From: Calycina herbarum
Lineage: Eukaryota; Ascomycota; Leotiomycetes; Helotiales; Pezizellaceae
Reading direction: 5' to 3'
NCBI GenBank assembly: GCA_001414485.1
Contig: LLEY01000189.1
Coordinates: 48,490-112,489, forward strand
Length of the DNA: 64,000 nt
The notes beneath the pieces were generated by a model, which was given only the letters and a program-made list of their open reading frames with translations, did no database searches and was not told where the DNA came from. Below are positions 23,034 to 35,871 of this stretch, one piece after another. Positions within the stretch are counted from its first letter, which is position 1, and the number at the start of each line of letters is the position of its first letter. The position numbers and the translations under genes were made by a program.

Positions 23034-26000
23034 TGCACCCGGGAAGCCATATGTGACGGCGGTGTTCTTTGCTGGTTGGACGGTTGGGCGTGTGGGAGCA
23101 CTGCGCAGTAACTCGCCGAATAGGTGTGTGGTTCATCAATCATACTTCCTACTCCTGTCAGAGCGATTCGCTGGTTGTGGTGGTGTGTGTGGTTGAGAAA
23201 AACAGACATATGCGGTTTCGCTGGGGGGACGCTGGGGGGGAACGCTGAGGGTCCCTGTGCAACATCTCCCATCATCCGAACCACACTGGCTCAAGGCTCA
23301 GCCACAAACCATTCTCCTTCTGGGGAGCATGGCTTGATTTTGCTGCATCTTCAAGGGTAGCTGCATCTTTTTCCTAAAGCAGACAGGTCTGCTGGGGGTG
23401 AGCGAGATAGACGAGAGTTTGCCTTGGGCGAACCCCATCCCTCTCAACGTGATGGCTGTTACACATTCTCGTGTCCATTTTTGACACATTGGTGAAGCGT
23501 GAGGCTATGCAATCAAGGGGTCTTGCGGGGGTCAAAGGCATATCAGTCCCTGAGGGTTCACTGAGTCTTCGCCAGTGCTTTTTTTTTTGTTGTGGCGGTT
23601 TGAGGTTGCGGGAAAAAATTAGTCGACGGTGTGCGGTCGTGCAAAGAAAAGTCCGGAGTATGGAGATAGTGGACCCAAGTTCTTCTTTTTCCACCCGAAG
23701 TCGGTGGGGTCTCTGTTCCGCTAGTACTAGACAGGAAACCCATTTGACCAAGCAAAACCCAATTTTGGTCCGCGGAGGGTCCAACCTAGAGAAGTAGTTG
23801 GCTCGCAGACGAATGCGATTCGCGGAACGAATCGCGAAGCTGATGATTGGTGCATTTATCACTACACAGAATAAGTCGAAGAACACAGCCAGTCTCCACC
23901 CAAACTCCCGGGTCAACCAATCTGACATGCTAACTTACTTTTTGGCGGGACTTTCGTAGGGAAGAAGCAACAAACAGCCCCTTTTCGACGATCATATGTT
24001 TCCGCTTTGAGAATTCTCTCACGGCCAACTTCCAAACGCAGACATTTCTCTCTTTTGCCGGCATTTGTGGGTTGCCTAAAACATCAATTCCCAGGAGGCT
24101 GGCATCTCAGTTCCCGGAATACAGAACGTGTGGCTGGTCCTCAGAATTCTTCACCAATCCGGGATGTGGAGGCTTTCGGAGGATACCGGTCTTCTTGCTC
24201 GATGAATAAGCCCTCCGATTCAATTCCCAACGAAGTCGAGCTGTCAACGTTTCTTTTGCGCCACAATTACCCCAGTGTTGTGACGCAATTCTCACCGCCT
24301 TATGTACTAAGTTCTTCGGAATGTTTTGATGACCAAAGGGGTATGCAGAGTGTTGGTTTGACAACATATGTTGGTGAAGGCTGACTGTGCGAATCAGCCT
24401 CAGAAATTACACAGCCAGTATCATGATAAATCCCCGGTAACTTACAGTACAATTTATTTCTTCAAAAAATTACTGGATATCGGTCCTCGGACCAGTAACG
24501 GTTGATGGTGATGATGGAGAGAGCCCAGCGTGATATCGATACCGATGCTGCAGGTCCTTGATGTTTTTCTCGATCGAAAGCAGGTAAGCTTCATGCATCG
24601 ACGCAGGGTTGATATGCACGACTGCAGGGGCATGGGGGCTATTTTTATGCCTTCTTCTGGAAGACTTCCCAATGAGGAAATATCACCAGTCGAGTGCAGT
24701 CCGTCCCTCACCGCGATGACAGCATTCCATAAAGTCGCGTGGCACAAAAAGTATGTAACCCCACTGTGGCTAGCGATGCAACGTAACAGCGATCTGCTAC
24801 TTAGCTAAAAGTAAACTGTGCTTTGTGTTTCTCAGTCTGCTCGTTCCACTTCTATTATTGTTTTGATCACCGGTATAGAGAATGCCGAGGGTAAATTTGT
24901 CATATTGTATAAGTCATGATCTCGGCGGAGACGAGCGAATCTCGAATCAGTCATGCGTTTGCAATTCCGCCAACATAAAATTTGAATAGTTTTACGGAGA
25001 CTGTGGAGGCTTGGCATTACCGTATGGTGGGTTGATCTTTGAAGGGGGTTTTGTGTTCGTTGGAATTTCGGGACCGAGGTAAAAGCGATCTTTGCCTCAC
25101 CCGCGATGCATATTTCTATCATCTCATGCGGATATATCCAAAGGCGGTGTGCAGGGCAAAATGGTTCCTATTGGAACCAAGGTATCCCTAGTACAAGGGT
25201 ATGCATTTGTGGGTACAGACCTACTCGCTGCCAATTCTCTCGATAACTTGGGCTCGCGGATAGTTTTGATATTGTGAAAACAAAGTCAAATAAAGTCTTA
25301 AATGAGAAAACGAAGTCAAAACTTGAAAACAAGTAAAATTATGTCGAAATAACACCAAAACGGAGAGTGAAATTTTTGCGTTGAACATTTTGCCGGGCTG
25401 ATATGTGAAAACCAATGCATATATGATATAAACTAGCTCCGCGTCAATCCGAATGGCAATTTGAGTCCTTGATTGGCTGGTGGATTTTTGACACTTGGAT
25501 TCAAACTCCACCAAGCCATCCCAAGGCTGAATAAAACCATGCCGCAAGCGAGGGAGAAGATGGAGAAGCTTGGATTCCTATACGCGATACCCGCGCCCCG
25601 CCATTGGTTTCTTGCATATTCCATTTTAAGAAGGAGCTTGCCACCAATGATCGTTGAGCGTCGACTTTGAAGTTGATCACTTTTGACAAATGAAGCTGAA
25701 GAAACCAAGGAAGAGCATCATAGGTGGGGTAATATCGAGATCGGCGTTGTTTCAGAAGATCGTATTCATGGATGGAAAACGGTACTGGAATTAGAGATGT
25801 TTCTGATTGAGAGAAGGTATACCCGACCCGACAAGTGTGAGAGGCTCTGAAACTTTAAATTGATCCCTGGACGACCACGATGGATAAAAAATGGGAAAGG
25901 AAGTGTGCTAACGGCGTTGCCCGTGCCAAGCTGCGCTTGACAGCGTGGGTGAGGATATTGTTGAACTTCTCCACAAAGAGGAGACTCTGTACTGGGGTGG

Positions 26001-28381
26001 AAGACACGTACGAAAGTGAAGAAAATCGGAGGTGTGATTGAACCGTAATGTACCAGCCATCACCAACCTCCTCCCTCGACTTTCGAACAAATCCATGAGG
26101 GTGCGGAGGTATTGCATGCGGCGAGTTGATCCGCGTACGGCGTGAGAGTCGCTACGGTACATCCTTTAGGAAACGGAGGATTGCTTCATCCATCAACGGC
26201 AAGCACAGGGGCGTACTCGGAAGCAGAAGTGGAAGGAGACCAAGATCCTGGAGGTATACTCCGTACACTGTAAAGTATAGAAGTATTTTTGGCCTCTTCA
26301 AAGTTCAATGCTGGTTGGACTCGAGAGGTCTGTTTGAAGTGAAAATGGAGAGGTCGGGTCGGAATAACATCACGGAACGGAGTAAGCTTGGACCAGCTAA
26401 TTCTTCTGCTTTTGTTTGGTCGAGGTATGCCGTACCTATTTTTGGATTTGAACATTTTGCTTGCCTCTTTCATCACCTCGTAACAATCACCCCACTCCAC
26501 CTACTTACCTAGGCACTTGCAAACACAAGTAACATTACTTTCATTTTCTACGAAGTAGGTGCTACATCCAAAATTCCGTCGATTCCAAACTGATGGCATT
26601 ATGGTATCTTTGCCTTTTGCGGACCGGTGACGGTTCTAGTCTTACGAGTAGCGATTACACATAGCCGAGCAACTCCAACCAGCTCATTCCACTGTCAGCC
26701 CATCAGCAACACATATCGCAGCTAGCTACTCTACGGAGGTACCTAGCCCTCATCTTCTCATCAGCTAGCACCATGATGCTTCTCACTCGAGATCTGCAAT
26801 CCAAACATCTTCATGCGAATAGCCACCAGAAGGTTGCCTACAGAATGCATGGACGAGTCCATCATCAGCATCACAGCTGGCGAATTGCTTCATCTGACGG
26901 CAAGGAGGGCCGAGAAAGCACCCGTCGCTTCTCCAAAGGAACCGGTGAGTAATCTCATCAGTTCGCCGTTGTAATCATCATCAATCTTGGAATTCCGAGT
27001 GCGATTCTCATCAACTTCCCTTCTCTCGGTCGTTAGTCGCTCAAGTGCCCCAGTCAAGCGGTTATTTGAAATAACGAACCAGTGTTCATCGTGGCTGAAT
27101 TACCATCACCGTCGCAATGCGACCGAAAGCATTACAAGCCTTCTAGGCAACCATATTCCAAAAAAAAAACCTGTCAGGGCAAATTGTCGTGATGCCTAAA
27201 AATAGATTTGTGGTGTTTCTTTTTTCCATCTTGCCTTTCCCCCATGGAAGGTAGCAATTCTCATAGGTCTGCAGCACATATGCAAGTGTTTTCTGCATCA
27301 TCATCTGATTAATTCGATATTATTGCACTGCCCTCAAAACGGCCCTTTACCAATTACTATGCATGTTTGCCCCAAAGAACACTCTGGAAAGGCATATGCA
27401 AGGTAACCCTCAACCCACCATCTCGGGTCATTTCACTTTCGGGCGGGGTTGGGATTGAGACCCCTACTTTTAGTGATGGCGGTGATTCTTCAAAAAACAA
27501 CCCTCAATTTATTTCATTGTAACCTGGTGCTCGTTCTAGGTATACTTAGGTGGCAGTATACCTAAGTAAATCGACATTGTCTTGAAAAGTCTTCAACAAT
27601 TATATCAATTATGCTAAGGGTATTTGAGTTTCGTTCCTGTCCAGACTTTCGTTCCTAACCTTCGTTCCAGTTTTCCATTCAGCACTACTTTCGCTCTTCT
27701 TCGTTATTTCAATTCTTCTAAAACAGGTGATTTAATTGTTCCAGATCTTCTCGCACAATATCTTGTTATGAGTGGACGTGGAGATGACCTGAACTGTTAC
27801 TTGGAATTACCGTGGAGAAGCAAAACACTGATTAGGTACCAATGAATGCCGCGGTGATTGCCGAATTTGGCATTCAATCTTGATGGCATTACCCTGCTAC
27901 ATTCTTCCAGCAAGTTCCTTGGTGTTTTAGACTTTAGGAGAAGCTTGATTGCACGAGTTCTACGGAGGACATTCGTCCAACGATGGGGGTAAAATTTAGA
28001 TTTTGTTTTCGAATAGAATTTAAAGTGCTCTTTTCTATTTAGTATTTCAACCTGGATTATCAAATCAGAAATTGCCCAGAAAGAAATCGAAATCATGACG
28101 GGTATGGTCTATCCAACATTAACGGTCTGCCGGAAAATGTTCTCATCGTTCGATTAGAGCATCATAGAAAAAGGTAAATTGATGATCTCTTAATGCAATT
28201 ACTTTATCTTCCCATTCCCCCCAAAATTAAGCCGTCTCCTATTTCATGGGGATATCGAGACGTGGTTCCCTAGCGTTGTCAAAACTCCCACGTTTTGCTC
28301 ATCCCAGCCATCCCTGGAACATGGAAGAAGCCCAAGAACAACATCCCTCATCCCAAAACCCACGATAACATCGGACGAACT

Positions 28382-29214
28382 TCAATATAGAAATAATCTA
28401 GCCTTAGCATCTTGAACAACCCAAGCCAATCCATCCTTCAAATTCTCCCCTGTGATTGCGCTACATCTAATGATGTGCCATTTATGTGTTCGGATCGCAT
28501 TTAGTTGGAGACCCTGCATACGAGTACGGTTAGCGTGGACGCCGGACATTTTTTCCCCAACGACATGTCTTGCACGAACCTGCTGGATTTCCACCTCATC
28601 CATACACCCATTGACGTCGGTTTTGTTGGCAAATACAAGCAAGCTTGCCCCGGAAAGCCTCTTAATTGATGATTAGTATCGCGATATCTGCTGTGTTTTA
28701 AAGGGGGAGTATACCTCTTCTTGGAGGAGATTGTGGAGTTCTTCTCGACAGTCGTCGATGCGGAGACGATCGGTGGCATCGACTACCCATATCAATGCAT
28801 CGGTTTTCTCGAAGTAATTCCTCCAGTATGAGCGGAGCGTCTTTTGGCCTCCGACGTCCCCTGATTTTCATGAGTAAGAAATGAAGCTGGGAGTGGGAGA
28901 CGTACAGATGTTGAGCTTGTATCTGGAAGAAAAGACCATGGTTAGTGGAAGATCAGAGGATAAGACACCAGTAGAGTACCTACCCTTCATAATCGATAGT
29001 TTTAATAATGAATCCAAGGGTTGGGCTGACACTATTGACGTCTTCCCCCATGATTCTCTTGACTATCGTTGTCTTTCCAGCATTATCGAGCCCACTACCA
29101 CCGAATCCCCTGGTCAGCGGCGTCAAAATTATCAGATCTCGTTGGAGTTTCTTACAGCATCAGGATGCGCATCTCCTTGTCCTTTAGCCTGGCTTTCCGT
29201 AAAATCGACAACAT
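28382..29214 (-). CDS. arl2: ADP-ribosylation factor-like GTPase Arl2 (Alp41/Cin4 orthologue)
   Basis: Six exons: 29214-29156, 29094-28984, 28922-28906 (17 nt), 28860-28715, 28660-28580 and 28513-28382, for 181 aa. All phases agree. Motifs in order: P-loop GLDNAGKTT (21-29), switch region VSPTLGF, WDVGGQK, NKTD and [28 protein letters not shown] and [16 protein letters not shown] are typical of filamentous-fungal Arl2. Arl2 works with tubulin-folding cofactors (cofactor D) in alpha/beta-tubulin assembly. The N-terminus is MLSILRK, so the Gly2 of the human and fission-yeast proteins (myristoylated in many ARF-family proteins) is absent, as I recall for other filamentous ascomycetes. In intron 1 an earlier AG at 29116-29115 also keeps the frame but would insert extra residues before GLDNAGKTT, so the later AG was chosen. 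It is divergent from the GNAT gene. Confidence 0.93.
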
Positions 29215-30249
29215 TTTGTCCTTGTTGACAAATGATGTTGTTGGTTTAGCTTTGGGGAAAGGAAATTCAAATTTGGAGCCTGTGAGGAAAGCTGCACGTG
29301 ATCGAGTTGCCCATGCCAAACTTCCATACAAATACCATTCCAGAGGTGTGCTCTTGTCCTTTGCGTGCGTTGGTTCGGGCCTTGGGGAATCGGGGCGCGA
29401 GTACATTAGATATGTGGACGTGGCGTCAGAAAAGTTGTTGAGTTGGAGTTGATCAATGGGTTCTTCTACATCTTCGTCAGAAAAATCTGGTGAAGAAGGG
29501 TTCAAGGTTGGATCCAAACCAAAAGTTGGGTGATAGCTTGCTGCCGGATAATCAACCCTATTAAGAGGTGTAATTTGGTTGAAGAAAAAAAAGGTAGCTG
29601 GCTCGTAGTCAATCTTCAAGGGAAGCCGCTTGTGGTTATTGTGCTGGTGCATGGAAAGACAATAGGAGACTTGGTCGACAGGAAGTGACGGGAGCGGAGC
29701 GTCGCTGCCCTAGGCGCCTCCTCCCCAACCTGTAAGTATTGTGAGGAAGGAGCGTTGCAAGCAGTGTACTGTACTCCATTTGTGTCAACAATTGCCGCAG
29801 AAAAGCAGTCAACGAGAGAGAGACTTTAGCTGATGTACAACAGGTGATGAAGGTCAGTTGCGCTTTCCAATCATGCCTGTCTCTGCTTATCACCAAAGAC
29901 ATCAACATCTCACGGTGTTGAAGAATAGCATCTGAGCTGCAACCCCCTTCCTATTGTGCATGCACCCATACGCGTCACAATACTCGCCGCCTTTAGTTGG
30001 AAACAATAGAGAATCCCCCCCTACCATTGAGATTGGTTGTTTTGGTAAGCGCACATAAAAAATTGCGCTTCTTAGTCTACTTCCCAGCCTTCTTCCCAAC
30101 TTTCTTCCTCTCTGTCTTCCTGCCCATCACCTTCCAAACTGAAACTGACAACAACAAACCTTTCCAACAACCACCACTTTTTCAATCAATTCTTCTGGCG
30201 CGCACGCGCAATAACTGACCACATAGCAGAGTCTGGATACTCTTTCAGA
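29215..30249. promoter_or_regulatory. Shared promoter region between Arl2 and the PPHLR/GNAT gene
   Basis: Head-to-head genes flank this 1035-bp stretch. An ORF on the minus strand (29152-29652) runs in frame into Arl2 exon 1, but its upstream part shows no ARF-like sequence and is probably leader. The GNAT leader is a pyrimidine-rich tract with CTTCCAAC repeats (about 30080-30190). Confidence 0.6.
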
Positions 30250-33200
30250 ATGTCTGACTCGTCAATCTCCGAGGAACTGGACGCGCTCCTTCGGGAGAAG
30301 CACCAAGAATAGTACGTGACTGCCCCCTCTCCTGGCAAGTATAATAGCTGACAGTGAATCCACAGTTCGAAAATCGATACACCAGAAGAGGCTCGAGCGG
30401 CTTTGACGATACTAGCCATCACTCAACTTGCAGAGAAAAAGGGCAACAATGACCTTACTCAATCCAAGTGGGCTCCCAAGAACCTAGCAAAACCCAAGGA
30501 CACCACCCAGCAAAGACAGATGCTTGTTGGCGACTACCAAATCCAGAAAGAAAACATTCCCCCTTTCCAAAACACCCGTCCTCTAAAGAACAACCCTCCA
30601 GCGCCAAAAATTCATCCCGCTGGCTGGGTTCCTCCACATTTGAGGCATTTGCAAAAGGCGCCTTCAAGTCCACCACAAACTTCCAGCACCTCCCCTTCAC
30701 AGGGCAGCGCAACTACCACGAAAGCTGACACATCCTCTCCTTCCTTACTTGAAGCTGAACCCAGCACTTCTGCAATGCCCAGCTCTATTGGTTGCAACTC
30801 CATCTCGACTTCCACTGAAAGTGAAGTCAGAGAAGATATTCCTCAACTTCAAAAGGATATTGACGACCACGCTGTACCTCCTTCAAACTGGGCGAGTATC
30901 TGCCCCGTCAAAGGTGAGAGAAGCTCCATTATATCAACCCGAAAGAAACTTGCTGACCTTCACTTCAACAGCTCCAGTCGAAGCAACTGGCGCCATCAAT
31001 GCTCCGAGCACACCTCCTCGTGCGAACGGCAATACCGGCGCCTCGATCCAATCTGTTTCGAGCCCGGACAAGCCTATCTGTCCAATTCCTTACGTACTAC
31101 CTCACCTCCGCAAGAGAAGCACTGGCACCTCGAATCCATCTGTGTCGAGCCCAGACAAGCCTACCTCTCCAACTCCATACGTACTACCTCACCTTCGCAA
31201 GAGAAGCACTGGCACCTCGAATCCATCTGTCTCTAGTCCAGAAAATCCCGACTCTACCTCATACGTACTACCTCATCTTCGCAAGAAGACAAACACTGGC
31301 GCATCTGTTCCCTCAAACGAGCACACTTCTACCCCTCTTCTCCCACCTCATCTTCGAGGCTCGCAAAAACCTGCCGCAACCACTCAACAGACTACACCTT
31401 CAGTTGACGTTGTAAGCCCACTCTCCAGTGCTCCTGTATCAGAGTGTGGCTCCTCATCTAGCGCCATGAACGGAGCAGCAAAGACTTTCATGTCTCAAAA
31501 TCACAATGGCGCTTCTAGCCCTCCTGTCGCAAAGTCGAACGATTATATTCTACCACATCTTCGAACTAAGCAGAGCGTCCAGAGTGTCACTCCGGAAAAG
31601 GCACGCATGTCCAGCGCTAGTGCCTCTAGGGACCTTGGGCAAGCTTCTTCTGCAGATGCTTTTAGCCACTCCTTCAACCCACCTGTCGCAAGATCGAACG
31701 ATTACATTCCACCACACCTTCGAACTGCAAAAATTACCAAAGCAGTAGGGACAAGCTCGACTTCACAAGAAGCTGGCTCGGTATCCACTAACAAAAACAT
31801 CAAGAGTCCATCTTCTGCTGCTGGATCGTCAACCATGGAGAACGTTCCACCTCACCTCCGAGGTAAGAATACGGCACCGTCAATCCAATCCAACAAAAAC
31901 GAGACTGTTGCACCCGCCACACTCCCTCCACACCTTCGTATGAAAGCAGATCAAAAGGCAATGACCACCCCTAAAGAATCCAAGTCCTCCTTCCTTCCCC
32001 CACATCTTCGAGGTTCCAAAGGTGTCGTGCCAGCAACAGCAAAAGATAATGTTCCCCCACATCTCAAATTGAATAATAAGGTTGCATTGGAGCAAACCAC
32101 CGGTCCTAATGCTGAGGTCATCAGCAATACACAAACCCCTACTTCCACCAAGGTAAAGGAGGAAATAAAGCACCATCATTCGCCACAAACTGCCAATACA
32201 CCCAGTGCTTCGGGTGGCGGTGTCTCTTTGACAGCTAACAATGCCCCCAGACCAACAACACCAACGAACCGGCCAAACACTTGGCAAAATACCAATGCAG
32301 GACCAGCTGCCCAATGGGGGGCTGAGGGGGTGAAGCTAGTCTCGGGTGATGAGTTCTTCAAGGCTGCGGGTGCAAGATCACCTTTAAAGTCGTACAAGAC
32401 TGAAGAAAGTCCCGTCTCAAGACGATATGAACAGAACGTCTCTAATTACACCGTAAACAACAACACTTTGGATGCCCGCCCTTCGAACTTGGATATCACA
32501 CCTGATAACTCAAAATCTTCTTCATCACTTGGAAATGCCTCGCCTGAGAGACGTACAACTTATACTGTCACTCAAGGCACCCACGGTAGACAACGAATTG
32601 TTGAAAAATACTCGAGCGTCCCTGCCAAACAACCCTCAACCCAGCAGCCAACTCAAGAAGACCGTCATCTCAACACGCTCATCACCCAAAGCGTTCACCA
32701 AACGATTGAAATAAAACACGAGTCCCAATCTGACCCTCGCACATCTGTTGACAAGTCAAATCTCCTGACTCATGATGCTCTTGCAAAATCATCTGGGTTC
32801 GGCGCGTCTCCAAGTGCACGTGGCTCTGATTTCAAGGTTAGTGAAGAGGGCATAGAGCAACCAAAAGAGGGTATACGAGCTCGACAGGGTGTCTCGGCTG
32901 CCGAAGAGTTGATGGATTGGACAGGGTCGCTCATGCCACCACCATGCGATTGGGAGCATGACCGAACGTGGTTTGATAACAAATGGACCCCAGAGTACAT
33001 TGCTGAGGAGTGGAGACTGACTGTTCCATTTGGACGTGAAGTTGAAGTCGAAATGCATTCTGAAGAGTTCCTGGAAAAGCTCCTCCCCATTGATCCAGTC
33101 AACCCAGTTTTCCTGGAAGCTGTGTATACGGAAGACTCAAGACCAGGTAGGTTGAAATTAGTGCCCCTATTTTCCTTCGCTTCATGTACTAATTGAATCT

Positions 33201-34107
33201 AGACACCAAAAACAGTGAAAATGAACAAAAGAGATTGCACAATACCTCTCAAAAGGAGCTTGACAGAAGAATGAAGAAGCATCGAAAACACTTGCCAACA
33301 TGGGAGGAGGCAAACGCTGAACTCGCAGCTCAAGAAGCTGAAATTGCCGCGTACGAACCCATGCCAAATCAATTCGCTCCTAAAATCGACATCTATCTAC
33401 GGCCAGCAACCCCTAGCGATGCCATTGAAGTTGCCAAAATCTACAACCACTATATCTGCAATACTCATATCCCTGAGGACCAGTCTCCCATTGGCAAAGA
33501 AGATGCCGAATTCATGATCAAAAATGCAAAAGAAGATGGCCTCCCATTTATTGTGGCAATCAAAGGCAAAGCTCCCGTCTTCCACGATGTACAAGGTCGT
33601 CCGGTAAAGAACAAGAAAGGCAGTCTACCAGCCTGTGAAGTCGTGGTTGGTTTCATTTTTGCTGAAGCCCTCAACTATAATGTCAAAGGCAACCGAAAGG
33701 GTAGATCTCGTACTACGGCCAATCTTCAAGTCTATGTTGCTCCTGATACAACACGCAAAGGTGTTGGTCGAAATCTTCTTGATCACATGCTGCACTCGTT
33801 GAAAGCAACACACTCTTTCGAGAATGCCTGCGACTGGCTCAATGTTGACAACGACAAGATCTACACCGAGGAGAACACAAGGCCAAACTTCCACCAACTG
33901 ATGTTCCAGCTCCCAATCTTGCAAAAAGGCGATCCATATCTGGAGGGTGTTTCTCGGTTTTTATCAAACAACAATTTGTTTAGAGAGCAGGCTCGCTTGT
34001 CATCTGTTGGTAGGACCTCACCAAACTACGGATCACCAAAATGGCTTGATCTTGTCTACTTCCAGACACAAGCTTGGCAAAGCGAGGCGTTTGGTGGATT
34101 GTCCTAA
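30250..34107 (+). CDS. Multi-PPHLR-motif protein with C-terminal GNAT acetyltransferase-like domain (1229 aa)
   Basis: The exons are 30250-30311, 30366-30913, 30972-33146 and 33203-34107. All phases agree. The N-terminus (SEELDALLREKHQEY, EEARAALTILAITQLAEKK) is helical. Residues about 107-565 are disordered and carry eleven copies of a [W/Y/N/L]-[VLI]-[PL]-P-H-L-[RK] motif: WVPPHLRHL, YVLPHLRKR twice, YVLPHLRKK, LPPHLRGSQ, YILPHLRTK, YIPPHLRTA, VPPHLRGKN, LPPHLRMK, LPPHLRGSK and VPPHLKLN. A conserved WTGSLMPPPCDWEHDRTWF segment precedes the C-terminal domain. That domain (about 990-1229) resembles GNAT: IYLRPATPSDAIEVAKIYNHY, then an acetyl-CoA-loop-like VAPDTTRKGVGRNLLDHML. The substrate is unknown. 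YIPPHLR is also found near the N-terminus of Ded1/DDX3 helicases, so a link to translation or mRNP is possible. Confidence 0.85.
31044..31284 (+). repeat. Coding tandem repeat, 87-bp unit, about 2.7 copies
   Basis: Within the PPHLR/GNAT gene, near-identical 29-codon units start at 31114 and 31201, with a partial earlier unit. Each encodes a Ser/Pro linker ending in YVLPHLRK. The nucleotide identity is high, so the duplication is recent relative to the other, diverged motif copies. Confidence 0.85.
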
Positions 34108-35871
34108 ATTATTTTCGACTGTGGTGGTACCTCTGGTCATCCGGTCATCATTATCTCGTAATCGAGTGTTCGCTATGCCAATCACTTCGGCTTTTCGCAG
34201 TGGAACAAATGCTCATAAGCTTGACGATCACTTATTTCTCACCCTTTTCATTGTCCATGGTGGAGGAACTCTCTCGAAAAATTCCAATGGATGAGTTTGA
34301 TTGATAGTTTCAACCCGGGGTTTTAAAATATCTTCGAATGGTTCGGGATCTTTACGAAGGAAGATCTCCTGAGCAACAATTCACAATTTCCCCGATTACC
34401 TACCTACCTTTCACCAAAAAACAGTTTTTTCTTCGACATTTTCGTTATAATTCTTGATCACCATTTGTTTCTTCCCGCACGAAGGTTTCCACGTTTGTTC
34501 CATGAAGGGGGATGGGAGAGATCGAGTATTCGTTATCCCGTGGTGGTGGGTGGAACTTTTGATTTCGGAGGGAGTTACTTATCAGGGCAGCGTGGATAGG
34601 GAGTTTACTGCTTTTTTTTCATCAATGGGAGTTCTATCGTTTTTCAGACTGGGTTGTAATTATGGTGCTTTTTTCCCCAGGTAGTTGAATTGAGATTATA
34701 AAATAAAATATGCTTTATGTGATGAATGAATGTGTGTGGTGATTCTTTTCTTGATTCAAGGCGAGGTGGGCGTAACCTGGGAGAAGTTCGTGCTGAGTTC
34801 TTTGTCTCTAGTACATCTTGAAGTTTATGCCCTCGGCCTCTCCTGGTACCAAGTATGGATGGGTTAACTTGATGAAACAATGTTTCAAAATGACTTCTAG
34901 CTCCTCTTCTCTTCCAAGCTCTCCTGAGAATAGCGAATCCTTGGGGCAGAATGAGTTCCGAATTGCCGGTTTTCTCTTTCCATTCGCTGGTCCTGAAGGA
35001 CCAGAGGTGGAGAAAATTTGAATCTAGGATTTGGAAACCTTCTTACTTTTTTCTATTCTTTCAGATGGGTTGAAAGAAGGGGGTTGGGTGAAAGTTGAGA
35101 AATAACATATATTGATCTCCCAGCAGCGTTGACGAGGGAGGGGGTTTTATGACTTTACGGTACACATCTAGCATTCGAGATTACGCACCCATGAAATCAG
35201 AGTTTGTCAAGTGGACGTTAGTAACTTACTTGATTTAGTTTGATTATCTTGGGTTCTTTGGATGTGCCTTGGTAACTTGTCGTACCTTAATCTTCCGCTT
35301 TAGGATCCTAGGGCGATCGAAATTTGAAGAAGAAAAAAAGAATTCTAATTTTCGTGATCGTGGAAGCAGCAAGAGGATACTCGCTCACTTGAATACCTAA
35401 GTCCACAAGTTTAATTTCTATTCGCCCTTCATGACAAGATTGAATTTGAAAGAAAGCAATCTTCTATTCTTGATTCTCCAATTCCCATAATAATATGAAA
35501 TATTGGCTTTGTAAGTTGATTTACATTTCTCCCATTCTCGTATGATTTGAAAGAGTGGTGTTAAGTGAATGCTGAGGGATCTTCTGAACTCTTGATACCG
35601 CGTTGCTTTCTTTCTCCCTCTCTAGGTTTGGTGGCATTGACGGATTTATAATGTTCCTTAGGGATTTCATACTCGAGGTTATGGGATCAAGGTCTGTTAA
35701 TTTAATATGCGAAAGGAGTGGGCGGTGCAGAGGGGATAAGCTCAAAAGATCTGGCTAGAAAACCCGAAGGTTCAACAAATAAACCAAGACAAATTCTCAG
35801 TTCAATCAAATGCAATTGTTATAATCTCTATCCTACCCAACAAGTACTCCCTCCATCATGTCCAAACCAAA
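34108..35871. other. Convergent intergenic region
   Basis: Between two 3' ends (GNAT gene, plus; HERP-like gene, minus). It contains AT-rich UTR-like sequence and no recognisable gene or transposon. Confidence 0.5.

Larger units (their letters stand above)
20254..28381. other. 8.1-kb region without recognisable genes
   Basis: Lies upstream of the Zn2Cys6 gene and downstream of Arl2. I read both strands and found no conserved domain. ORFs up to 184 codons (23374-23928, minus) have low-complexity or unfamiliar translations. It is full of short tandem repeats and is not strikingly AT-rich, unlike the transposon-decay zone at the right end. The likely content is a long promoter and leader for the regulator, non-coding transcripts, or small species-specific genes. 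Confidence 0.45.

Noticed and set aside
23374..23928. 184-codon ORF on the minus strand in the gene-free region
   Set aside because: No start context, domain or splice partner; composition like translated non-coding DNA.
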